Source of the DNA: JARDZI01 sp041639705
GTDB lineage: Bacteria; Bacillota; Clostridia; Clostridiales; Caloramatoraceae
Direction: 5' to 3'
Assembly: GCA_041639705.1 (NCBI GenBank)
Contig: JBEQBT010000214.1
Span: 1 to 6,035 of the forward strand
DNA: 6,035 nt
Made by a program: the position numbers and the translations under genes. The notes beneath the pieces were generated by a model. The model was not told where the DNA came from and searched no databases. It saw only the letters and a list, made by a program, of their open reading frames with translations. Below, one piece after another: positions 1 through 5,737 of the stretch. The first letter of the stretch is position 1, and each line of letters opens with the position of its first letter.

Positions 1-865
1 TACCATTTTTATTCAGCAGGTCACATAGTCCAATTCCGTTACTACATGCAATTATCATACACCCACTTGATATTAACCTATAAGGATTTATATTAAGAGC
101 ATTACAAATTTTTAATGTTTCTTCTTTTATTGGTATATTCTCTTCATATATATACATACCCTTATTAGAAGCGACCGCTACCTCCCATATAGCACCAAGA
201 ATTCCTCCTTCAGTAGCATCATGCATTGCATTAACTCCAAATTGTCCTGCTAACATGCCCACATCAACAACGCTAATACTCTTTAACATATTTTTTCCCA
301 TATCAATAATCTCAGATGGCAATTTAGTAATCAGATAATCCTTATATAACCTGGATAGAATCCCTGTGCCTTCAAGCCCCGCATAACCAGTTACAATAAT
401 ATCATCACCTATTTTTGCTCCTCCAGTAGTTACAATCTGCTCCTTTTTACCCTTTCCAATTGCTGTAATAGATAAAACCATACGATTTACAGAACTTGTG
501 ATTTCAGTATGACCACCAAGAACATCTATTTGCAGCTCAGCACAAGCTTCATTTACTTCTCCAATAACCTGTCCTATATCCTCAAGCCTTGAGCTTAATG
601 GTGCAAGTATTGTTACCATTATTCCAATAGGTTTAACCCCTGCAGATGCAATATCATTACAGCAAATATGTACACCTATGTGACCAATATTTTCTTGAGC
701 TGCAGTTACAGGATCAGTAGTTAAGACACATACTTCATTCCCAAAATCTATAATAGAGCAATCCTCTCCTATTTCAGGCCCAACAATAACTTCCTTGTTA
801 CTTTTTTTTATTTTACTAATAATGACTTCTCTTAATACTTCATTAGTCAATTTTCCCTCCTGCAT
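1..865 (-). CDS. AIR synthase-related protein (PurM/HypE superfamily), 3' end off the left edge
   Basis: 288 residues are visible; the last part of the C-terminal domain is missing, since relatives run to roughly 330. The superfamily comprises ATP-binding enzymes (PurM, PurL, SelD, ThiL, HypE) that activate an oxygen with ATP; the substrate here is not known. Visible family motifs are GEDCSIID (33-40), TTDPVT with Asp51 (49-54), the core CCNDIASAGVKP (68-79), GGHTEIT (117-123), and the second-domain motif HDATEGGILGAIWEVA (215-230) followed by ISSGC (265-269). The ATG at 865 has GGAGGG six bases upstream. An in-frame TTG at codon 6 also has an AGGAGGG just before it, so a start five residues later is possible. 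HypE proper ends in a modified cysteine (PRIC tail), but that end lies outside the window and no other hyp gene is visible. I therefore call it AIR synthase-related rather than HypE. It is transcribed divergently from the unknown gene at 1058. Confidence 0.88.
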   Translation of the reverse strand, partial: MQEGKLTNEVLREVIISKIKKSNKEVIVGPEIGEDCSIIDFGNEVCVLTTDPVTAAQENIGHIGVHICCNDIASAGVKPIGIMVTILAPLSSRLEDIGQVIGEVNEACAELQIDVLGGHTEITSSVNRMVLSITAIGKGKKEQIVTTGGAKIGDDIIVTGYAGLEGTGILSRLYKDYLITKLPSEIIDMGKNMLKSISVVDVGMLAGQFGVNAMHDATEGGILGAIWEVAVASNKGMYIYEENIPIKEETLKICNALNINPYRLISSGCMIIACSNGIGLCDLLNKNG

Positions 866-897
866 AACAATCCCTCCATTCTTTACACCTAACTACA

Positions 898-903
898 ATT
901 ATA
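898..903 (-). promoter_or_regulatory. Candidate -10 box for the AIR synthase-related gene
   Basis: A perfect TATAAT on the minus strand lies 32 bases upstream of the ATG at 865, which would give a short leader of about 25 bases carrying the GGAGGG ribosome site. No good -35 hexamer stands 16-18 bases upstream (the best is a T-rich TGGTTT), so either the promoter is weak or activator-dependent, or the match is chance in AT-rich DNA. Confidence 0.35.
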
Positions 904-928
904 TCTATTTTTCTTACTTAAAACCACC

Positions 929-956
929 CTGTCATTTACCTGAATTACTTTATAAT
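929..956 (+). promoter_or_regulatory. Candidate sigma-A promoter for the 1058-2675 gene pair
   Basis: CTGTCA (929-934, four of six matches to TTGACA) is followed after 16 bases by a perfect TATAAT (951-956). Transcription would start near 963 and leave a leader of about 95 bases before the TTG start at 1058. The -10 box partly overlaps the first copy of a direct repeat, which suggests possible repressor control. Confidence 0.5.
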
Positions 957-998
957 AGAAATAGCTATATAAATATTTTTTTACCTCTAGTAACTTTA
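935..998. repeat. Pair of imperfect direct repeats in the divergent promoter region
   Basis: Two similar stretches lie 45 bases apart: 935-952 and 980-998. Both begin TTTACCT and end with ACTTTA, with a slightly different A/T-rich centre. The first copy sits between the -35 and -10 of the candidate rightward promoter and touches the -10. A spacing of 45 bases is close to four helical turns, which would suit a protein binding both copies on one DNA face. The AT-rich background makes chance similarity possible. Confidence 0.35.
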
Positions 999-1057
999 CC
1001 CGTCCATTATACATAGATTAGTATAAAGAAATTATGTATTTCAGGTGGTGAAATTAT

Positions 1058-2467
1058 TTGTACACCCATCTCAAAAGAACAGAAAAGGACTTAGAGGATA
1101 TGTCATTGAAATTACTGTGTATGTCGATAAATACTATAAAATGGGGATGTCTATACTCAGGTGCTGGTATTCCTTATTCGCCTCCAGAAAAAGAACTTAA
1201 AAGACTATTTTTTAACATAAATTCTGATAATCCATCAAATAACATATATCAAAATTTAAAACCACTAAAATGCTTATATAAAAAAGCAAAGCCCGAATTT
1301 GTTAATATTTCCTCGGAAATATTAAACCAATTAAACTACACATGGATTTCTAAAAGCTTTAACAAAATAATATCCCCTTCTACCCAGTCATATTCAATAC
1401 TTGCATTATGCAACCTTGCAGAATTTATATATGGGGAGGATGTTTTATTAGGAGGTATATTGGTTAAAAATGCAGAGATACTTTATGACTTTCTATCAAC
1501 ATATTTAAGAAATGTAGATGGCTTATTTATTTCTGTAGAAGATAAATCTAAGTCTTATAGTGATGATATTAAAATAAAGCCCCGCCAAAAGGACTCAAAG
1601 CTTAATGACCAGCTTTGTGTATTAGAAGCATTATTGTGCTTATATCATATTACTTCCAAGAATGAATTAAAGGAATACTTTAATCCCCAAAACTCAAAAT
1701 ATATAAATGAGGCAAGAAGTATATTCAATTATATTTATGAAAACTATCATGATTTTCTTGAATTAACTTCAAAGCAAATAAGCCTTTCTATATCATCACT
1801 TGTAAGATGTTGTAGGTACGAAGAGGATACTGAGCAACTTATAAACTATAATCAATTGATTGCTTTACTTTGTGCTGAGCTAGAGTCGAGAATAAAAGTA
1901 ACAGGGGAATTGGAAAAGAGCTTTAATAATCCTAACCTTGCATCATTTATAACCCACTTCCGAGCTGCTTCTGCCCTATTAGAAGGGTCTGTTGAAACAG
2001 GGATTAAAAAATTCGAGAGTCTTTCACTACGTATCTATGATAATCTAGCAGACCTGTTTGACTTTTCAATGGGGTTATTTGTAACAGGGGATAGTACTGA
2101 ATTAAATTATTCCATAAGGGATATTGTTGAAATAATAAAGGGGTTTTTTGTATATTACTCAATGTATAAAAAAGATAGGATTTTAAAAATAATTATAGAT
2201 TTTTACACAACTGCCATAGAAAGATCAGGAATAGTCCCATCTATAGTAGATAGGCAATTTAAATTTAAAGATAATGAGATTCTCATAACAGATGAGATTC
2301 CATTATTATCGGAATGTAATAAGGCTCCTGTATTTCTTAAAAGCTTCAGATATGTATTTAGGAAAACCCAGACCTTCACGGTATCTAAATATTTTAACAG
2401 CAGTTATGCACTTTACTCAAGTTATTTATTTCTAAACTATTTAACACCAATTATTAATATTTTATAA
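1058..2467 (+). CDS. Unrecognised 469-residue helical protein, TTG start
   Basis: I do not recognise this family. The protein has no signal peptide, no clear transmembrane segment and no nucleotide-binding or metal motif. The TTG start is supported by AGGTGG at 1043-1048, nine bases upstream, and by an in-frame stop just before it at 1049-1051; the next ATG in frame is codon 15. The sequence appears mainly alpha-helical. A run of hydrophobic helices (for example SILALCNLAEFIYG at 113-126, LNDQLCVLEALLCLYHI at 182-198, and the stretch at 210-235) has the look of helical hairpins. The phrase NDQ..VLEALL..Y at 184-196 is reminiscent of alpha/alpha-toroid (six-hairpin) proteins, but no catalytic residues can be assigned, so this is only a guess at fold. 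It ends in a hydrophobic, tyrosine-rich tail (447-469). The gene is followed at 46 bases by a small cysteine protein in the same orientation, with no terminator seen between them, so they are probably co-transcribed. Confidence 0.85.
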   Translation: MYTHLKRTEKDLEDMSLKLLCMSINTIKWGCLYSGAGIPYSPPEKELKRLFFNINSDNPSNNIYQNLKPLKCLYKKAKPEFVNISSEILNQLNYTWISKSFNKIISPSTQSYSILALCNLAEFIYGEDVLLGGILVKNAEILYDFLSTYLRNVDGLFISVEDKSKSYSDDIKIKPRQKDSKLNDQLCVLEALLCLYHITSKNELKEYFNPQNSKYINEARSIFNYIYENYHDFLELTSKQISLSISSLVRCCRYEEDTEQLINYNQLIALLCAELESRIKVTGELEKSFNNPNLASFITHFRAASALLEGSVETGIKKFESLSLRIYDNLADLFDFSMGLFVTGDSTELNYSIRDIVEIIKGFFVYYSMYKKDRILKIIIDFYTTAIERSGIVPSIVDRQFKFKDNEILITDEIPLLSECNKAPVFLKSFRYVFRKTQTFTVSKYFNSSYALYSSYLFLNYLTPIINIL

Positions 2468-2513
2468 ATATTTCCTAAGAAAAAAACAATACTAAATACA
2501 AAGGAGGTTTCCT

Positions 2514-2675
2514 ATGACTAATATAAATTGCTCAGCAAACTGCAGCTATGAGAGAAATGGAAAATGCACTTTAAATCATGTTAGTATTACTGCAAATGTA
2601 ATGGGACATGGTACAGATTGTGCGTATTTTTCCCCTCGCAGTACAAATGCTAATACTCCTCCTGAAAAAGAATAG
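2514..2675 (+). CDS. Small four-cysteine protein, DUF1540-like (53 residues)
   Basis: A clear short gene: AAAGGAGG at 2500-2507 stands six bases before the ATG, and the frame is open for 53 codons to a TAG. The protein has Cys6, Cys10, Cys18 and Cys36 in the arrangement NCSANCSYERNGKC followed by an N-H-V-S-I segment and a later TDCAYF. This resembles the DUF1540 family of small clostridial proteins, whose cysteines are thought to bind a metal; the function is unknown. The C-terminal tail (NANTPPEKE) looks disordered. It is probably the second gene of a transcript with the 469-residue protein, and its stop codon lies within the stem of the following terminator. Confidence 0.85.
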   Translation: MTNINCSANCSYERNGKCTLNHVSITANVMGHGTDCAYFSPRSTNANTPPEKE

Positions 2676-2700
2676 GCCTGCAGCTGCAGGCTTATTCTTT
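2667..2700. terminator. Two-way intrinsic terminator between convergent genes
   Basis: A 34-base near-perfect palindrome centred between 2683 and 2684. The inner 16 bases (2676-2691) are exactly self-complementary, and the only imperfect pair is G2675 opposite T2692. Outer arms are AAAGAATA and TATTCTTT. Each strand ends the hairpin with a T-rich run (TTATTCTTT on plus; TATTCTTTTT on minus). It ends the rightward 1058-2675 transcript and the leftward binding-protein transcript, whose stop codon lies 39 bases away. The left arm overlaps the stop codon of the small gene. Confidence 0.85.
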
Positions 2701-2738
2701 ATGAAGACTTAGATTAATTTGTGGATAATAATATTTAA

Positions 2739-4379
2739 TTACTTTTGCACATATGCATTATCAAAGAATAAGAACCCCAGCTGTGATTTTCTTGTGCCCT
2801 TTACATAGTCCTTAATCATTGCAACATTGACATAGTAGTATATTGGTATAATTGGCATATCGTTCATTAACATTGTCTCAGCATCCCTCAAATCCCGATC
2901 TCTTGTTGCAGCAACTATCTCTTTCTTAGCAGCTGCTATTTTTGCATCATATGCGGGATTACTGTATCCTGGGTTATTGTTTCCACTTACACTAGTAAAC
3001 AATTCAAGGAATGTCATTGGATCCATGTAATCGCCTATCCAACCATCTCTTGCAATTAAATACTCCTTGTTTGTTCTTGTTACTTGAAACACCTTCCATT
3101 CCTGATTAGCAAGATCCACATTGATTCCAAGATTTTTCCTCCACATATCCTGAACTGCTTGAGCAACATCCTGATGTCCAGATCCTGTGTTATAAAGGAA
3201 TGTAATTTTAGGAAAGCCCTGACCATTTGGGAATCCAGCATCAGATAAAAGTTTTTTTGCTTCATCAACATTACCCTTAGGATCAAAATAATTTTTAGTA
3301 GTAAAATCTCCCCCAGCAGTTGCTGGAACTCCAGGTGGAACAAATGCTCCAGCAGGTATTTGTCCTGCCTTTAAAACATTCTTAGATATTGCATCTCTGT
3401 CAATAGCAAGTGCTAATGCTCTTCTAACCCTTACATCAGAAAGTGCCTTAGCTGCAGCTGCATCTACTGATGCAGCCTTTGGAGTCATGTTTATTGAGAA
3501 ATAATATGTTCCAAGGTATGGAAGAGCAACCGCCTCCTTATTTGCAAGAAGTGTAGGTACTTCCTGGGAGGGTGGTCCTTCTATATAATCTAGCTGTCCA
3601 GATTTATATGCTGCGAGTCTGCTTGTTGCCTCTTCAATCATGGAAAACTCAATCCTGTTAAGCTTTATTGATGATGCATTCCAGTAATTAGCATTTTTTT
3701 CAAGTATTATCTTATCCTTTGGTCTCCACTCAGTTAGTTTGAATGGTCCATTTGATATATAGGTTCCTGGCTTTGTAGCCCATGATTCCTTATTTGCTTC
3801 CACCATATCCTGCCTTATAGGGCTATATGTTGGAAATGCGGTAAGCTGCAGAAAGTAGGGGGTTACGCTTCCCAGAGTTACAACAAGTGTGCTATCGTCT
3901 GTTGCCTTAACACCAACATCATCAGCAGTCCCCTTTTTAGTATTATATGCCTCAGCATTTTTAATATAATAATAGTAGTTTGCATACTCTGCTGCAGTAT
4001 CAGGGTTCATACCCCTTTTCCATGCATATTCAAAATCCTTTGCAGTAACAGCTTTTCCGTCTGACCATTTAGCATTATTTCTAATATGGAATGTGTAGGT
4101 TAACCCATCTGCTGAAACATCCCATTTTTCTGCCACACCTGCTACTGGCTTATCGCCTTCACCAAATCTTGTCAATCCCTCAAATGCATTTACAATTATA
4201 GTTCCGCTTTCAACAGCACTGTTTAAAGTAGGATCAAGTGTTTTTGGTTCCGCCCCTATGTCGTACCTAATTAAACTTTGTGTTGCGACCTTCTTGCTTT
4301 TGCAGCCCGCAAAAGTTGATATAACAAGAGCTGTACATAGAGCAAAAACTATTAATTTACTAATTCTTTTGCTTAACAT
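2739..4379 (-). CDS. oppA: Peptide ABC transporter substrate-binding lipoprotein (OppA/DppE family, SBP_bac_5)
   Basis: Extracellular, lipid-anchored receptor that captures peptides and passes them to the membrane permease. With the ATG start the protein has 546 residues, normal for the family. Residues 1-25 form a lipoprotein signal (basic KRISK, hydrophobic core, then TFAGC) with Cys26 as the lipidated residue, followed by a KSKK linker. Family features are RYDIGAEPKTLDP (38-50), the SBP_bac_5 signature around FHIRNNAKWSDGKAVTAKDF (97-116), SNGPFKLTEW (209-218), VRVRRALALAIDR (316-328), and a C-terminal lobe with DGWIGDYMDPMTFLELF (445-461). A GTG one codon upstream (4382) is also open, but the ribosome-site spacing favours the ATG. 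The gene lies downstream of the two ATPase genes on the same strand but is separated from them by a terminator and a repeat block, so it probably has its own promoter. I found no convincing -35/-10 pair in the AT-rich leader. Peptide-length preference (Opp or Dpp type) cannot be read from sequence; other ligands such as nickel are less likely but possible. Confidence 0.95.
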   Translation of the reverse strand: MLSKRISKLIVFALCTALVISTFAGCKSKKVATQSLIRYDIGAEPKTLDPTLNSAVESGTIIVNAFEGLTRFGEGDKPVAGVAEKWDVSADGLTYTFHIRNNAKWSDGKAVTAKDFEYAWKRGMNPDTAAEYANYYYYIKNAEAYNTKKGTADDVGVKATDDSTLVVTLGSVTPYFLQLTAFPTYSPIRQDMVEANKESWATKPGTYISNGPFKLTEWRPKDKIILEKNANYWNASSIKLNRIEFSMIEEATSRLAAYKSGQLDYIEGPPSQEVPTLLANKEAVALPYLGTYYFSINMTPKAASVDAAAAKALSDVRVRRALALAIDRDAISKNVLKAGQIPAGAFVPPGVPATAGGDFTTKNYFDPKGNVDEAKKLLSDAGFPNGQGFPKITFLYNTGSGHQDVAQAVQDMWRKNLGINVDLANQEWKVFQVTRTNKEYLIARDGWIGDYMDPMTFLELFTSVSGNNNPGYSNPAYDAKIAAAKKEIVAATRDRDLRDAETMLMNDMPIIPIYYYVNVAMIKDYVKGTRKSQLGFLFFDNAYVQK

Positions 4380-4386
4380 CACGATT

Positions 4387-4394
4387 CCTCCTTT
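4387..4394 (-). promoter_or_regulatory. Ribosome binding site deciding the start of the binding-protein gene
   Basis: AAAGGAGG on the minus strand is a near-ideal Shine-Dalgarno sequence. It stands seven bases from the ATG at 4379 but only four from the GTG at 4382. This supports ATG as the main start, giving 546 rather than 547 residues. Confidence 0.75.
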
Positions 4395-4458
4395 GTTTTT
4401 ATAATGTTATTTTATATAAATATTGCAAAATATATGTATGGTGCAGAAAACTACTTTT

Positions 4459-4510
4459 AAAAAAGCAAACCCTCAATTGCTTTTTTAGCAAAAGAAGGTT
4501 TGCTTTTTTT
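4459..4510. terminator. Strong two-way intrinsic terminator between the ATPase genes and the binding-protein gene
   Basis: The arms AAGCAAACCCTC (4463-4474) and GAAGGTTTGCTT (4494-4505) pair over 12 positions with one wobble. A smaller internal hairpin in the loop is made by TTGCT and AGCAA-type segments around 4477-4492. The stem is flanked by an A run on one side and a T run on the other, so both strands end in a U tract. On the minus strand it lies 80 bases before the binding-protein start, so it would end the oppDF transcript or reduce read-through into the binding-protein gene. Confidence 0.85.
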
Positions 4511-4553
4511 AGTTTCTATCTTAAATAATTTTGAAAATTTGTTATGTTAAAGC

Positions 4554-4577
4554 GTAGTGGTCGATGCCCACATCGAC
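4554..4577 (+). repeat. REP-like unit 1
   Basis: The tetranucleotide GTAG, then TG, then a perfect seven-base-pair hairpin: GTCGATG, loop CCCA, CATCGAC. It is the inverted partner of unit 2 and differs from it at two positions (8 and 23 of 24), which are paired with each other in the hairpin. Confidence 0.7.
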
Positions 4578-4643
4578 AGGGCATTAACGTGACAGGTGAT
4601 ACCAGCATCAATTGTGGAAAATCCATGCACCGCAAATGCCAAA

Positions 4644-4667
4644 GCCGATGTGGGCATCGGCCACTAC
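4644..4667 (-). repeat. REP-like unit 2
   Basis: Read on the minus strand: GTAG, TG, then GCCGATG, loop CCCA, CATCGGC, a perfect seven-base-pair hairpin. Where unit 1 has a T-A pair, this unit has C-G, so the stem is preserved by a double change. Confidence 0.7.
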
Positions 4668-4687
4668 AATGTATAATCATAAATCAA

Positions 4688-4710
4688 GGGGAGAACACTG
4701 TTCGCCCTAC
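4688..4710 (-). repeat. REP-like unit 3 (diverged)
   Basis: Read on the minus strand it begins GTAGGG and forms a hairpin with GAAC, loop AGT, GTTC, extended past one mismatch by GGG opposite CCC. It shares the GTAG head and size with the other two units but has a different stem sequence, so it may be a separate family of the same kind. Confidence 0.5.
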
Positions 4711-4753
4711 AAGTGAAAAGACCAGAGATCAACACTATTCTTAAATAGAACCT

Positions 4754-5737
4754 TTATTTACTTAATAAGTGACATGCTACTTTATGCCCTCCACCTAGGT
4801 CCTTTAATTCTGGTTCTTGTTCTGCACATTTTGCAGTGGCATACTTACATCTGTTTCTAAATCTGCAGCCTGAGGGAGGATTTATTGGTGATGGAATTTC
4901 TCCCTCAAGAACTATTCTTTCCTTTGCTTCAGATTGGTCAGGGTCAGGTATTGGAATAGCTGATAAAAGAGCTTGTGTATAGGGGTGAAGTGGTTTTTTG
5001 TATAGTTCATTGCTTTCAGCTAATTCAACCATCTTACCAAGATACATAACTCCAACTCTTGTTGATATATGCTTAACCATTGAAAGATCATGGGCAATAA
5101 ATAAATATGTTAACCCCAAATCCTGTTGCAGCTCTTCAAGCATATTTACAACCTGAGCTTGAATTGATACGTCAAGGGCTGATATTGGCTCATCAGCTAT
5201 AATAAATTCTGGTTGAACAGCCAATGCTCTAGCAATACCAATTCTCTGTCTTTGTCCACCTGAAAACTCATGTGGATATCTGTTTGCATGCTCGCTGTTA
5301 AGTCCTACCCTTTCAAGAAGGTATTGAACTCTTTCTGTTCTTTCCTTGCCTGCCATAAGCTTGTGAATGTCAATAGCTTCTCCAATAATATCTCCAACAG
5401 TCATTCTTGGATCAAGTGAAGCATAGGGGTCCTGGAAAATCATTTGCATTTTTCTCCTGTAAGGAGTCATTTTATGGGAATTAAACCTTGTAATATCCAC
5501 TCCATCATATATGATTTGTCCATCAGTTGGTTCATATAGCTTTATTATTGTTCTTCCTGTTGTTGTTTTCCCACAGCCCGATTCTCCAACTAGTCCTAAT
5601 GTTTCACCTTTCTTTATTTCAAATGAAACATCATCTACTGCCTTTACATTATTTACTGTTTTACTAATTAATCCTTTTTTAATTGGAAAATACATTTTTA
5701 AATTATTTATTTGAATTAAAGACTTATTATCCTTCAT
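4754..5737 (-). CDS. oppF: Oligopeptide/dipeptide ABC transporter ATP-binding protein, OppF/DppF type
   Basis: Cytoplasmic ATPase that pairs with OppD/DppD to drive peptide import. The 327 residues are full length for the family. All ABC motifs are intact: Walker A GESGCGKT (51-58), Q-loop FQDP with Gln102, signature SGGQR (159-163), Walker B FIIADEP (178-184) with Glu183 as catalytic base, D-loop SALD (186-189), and His216 in the H-loop. The C-terminal oligopeptide-transporter domain (HPYT at 251-254, then 280-327) has four cysteines at 291, 297, 304 and 322 in a CX5CX6CX17C pattern. Iron-sulphur clusters have been reported in this domain of some Dpp/Opp ATPases. The ATG at 5737 is preceded by AAAGGGGG with a seven-base gap, and its A is also the last base of the upstream gene's TAA stop, showing translational coupling. 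A terminator at 4459-4510 lies downstream. OppF is favoured over OppD because the gene comes second and has the FxI..GLI.....VKAVDDVSF N-terminus. The Opp/Dpp naming is by family only. Confidence 0.95.
   Translation of the reverse strand: MKDNKSLIQINNLKMYFPIKKGLISKTVNNVKAVDDVSFEIKKGETLGLVGESGCGKTTTGRTIIKLYEPTDGQIIYDGVDITRFNSHKMTPYRRKMQMIFQDPYASLDPRMTVGDIIGEAIDIHKLMAGKERTERVQYLLERVGLNSEHANRYPHEFSGGQRQRIGIARALAVQPEFIIADEPISALDVSIQAQVVNMLEELQQDLGLTYLFIAHDLSMVKHISTRVGVMYLGKMVELAESNELYKKPLHPYTQALLSAIPIPDPDQSEAKERIVLEGEIPSPINPPSGCRFRNRCKYATAKCAEQEPELKDLGGGHKVACHLLSK

Larger units (their letters stand above)
4554..4710. repeat. REP/BIME-like block of three GTAG-headed hairpin units
   Basis: This block is clearly richer in G and C than the surrounding AT-rich DNA and codes for nothing convincing. 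It holds one unit on the plus strand (4554-4577) and two on the minus strand (4644-4667 and 4688-4710). The first two face each other across a 66-base centre, which itself carries a short inverted pair, GGCATT (4580-4585) and AATGCC (4635-4640). The whole 4554-4667 segment could fold into one long hairpin with few mismatches. The layout matches the REP/inverted-REP pairs called BIMEs. No target-site duplication is visible at the ends. Together with the terminator and leader it fills the 374 bases between the ATPase gene and the binding-protein gene. Confidence 0.7.

Noticed and set aside
1..865. Assignment as hydrogenase maturation factor HypE
   Set aside because: The defining C-terminal cysteine tail is outside the window and no other hyp gene is present, so only the superfamily can be supported.
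795..1016. 73-codon plus-strand open frame
   Set aside because: It runs antisense to the start of the AIR synthase-like gene and into AT-rich intergenic DNA; it has no ribosome site and a low-complexity product.
957..1057. Riboswitch or T-box in the roughly 95-base leader of the 469-residue gene
   Set aside because: No conserved riboswitch core, T-box sequence or stable GC-containing stem could be seen in this AT-rich leader.
3080..3343. 87-codon minus-strand open frame inside the binding-protein gene
   Set aside because: It lies wholly in another frame of a clear, full-length gene and has no family features.
4396..4440. Promoter for the binding-protein gene built on TATAAA or TTGCAA boxes
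   Set aside because: The TATAAA next to the ribosome site is too close to the start, and the next one upstream lacks any acceptable -35; in such AT-rich DNA these matches are expected by chance.
4554..4710. CRISPR array or a classical MITE
   Set aside because: The three units are not equally spaced direct repeats with spacers, and no target-site duplication or transposon-type terminal sequence is visible at the ends.
4544..4744. 66-codon plus-strand open frame
   Set aside because: It covers the REP-like repeat block; its codons simply translate the inverted hairpins, and there is no ribosome site before it.
5511..5714. 67-codon plus-strand open frame
   Set aside because: It is antisense to the Walker A region of the OppF-type ATPase and is a shadow of that gene.
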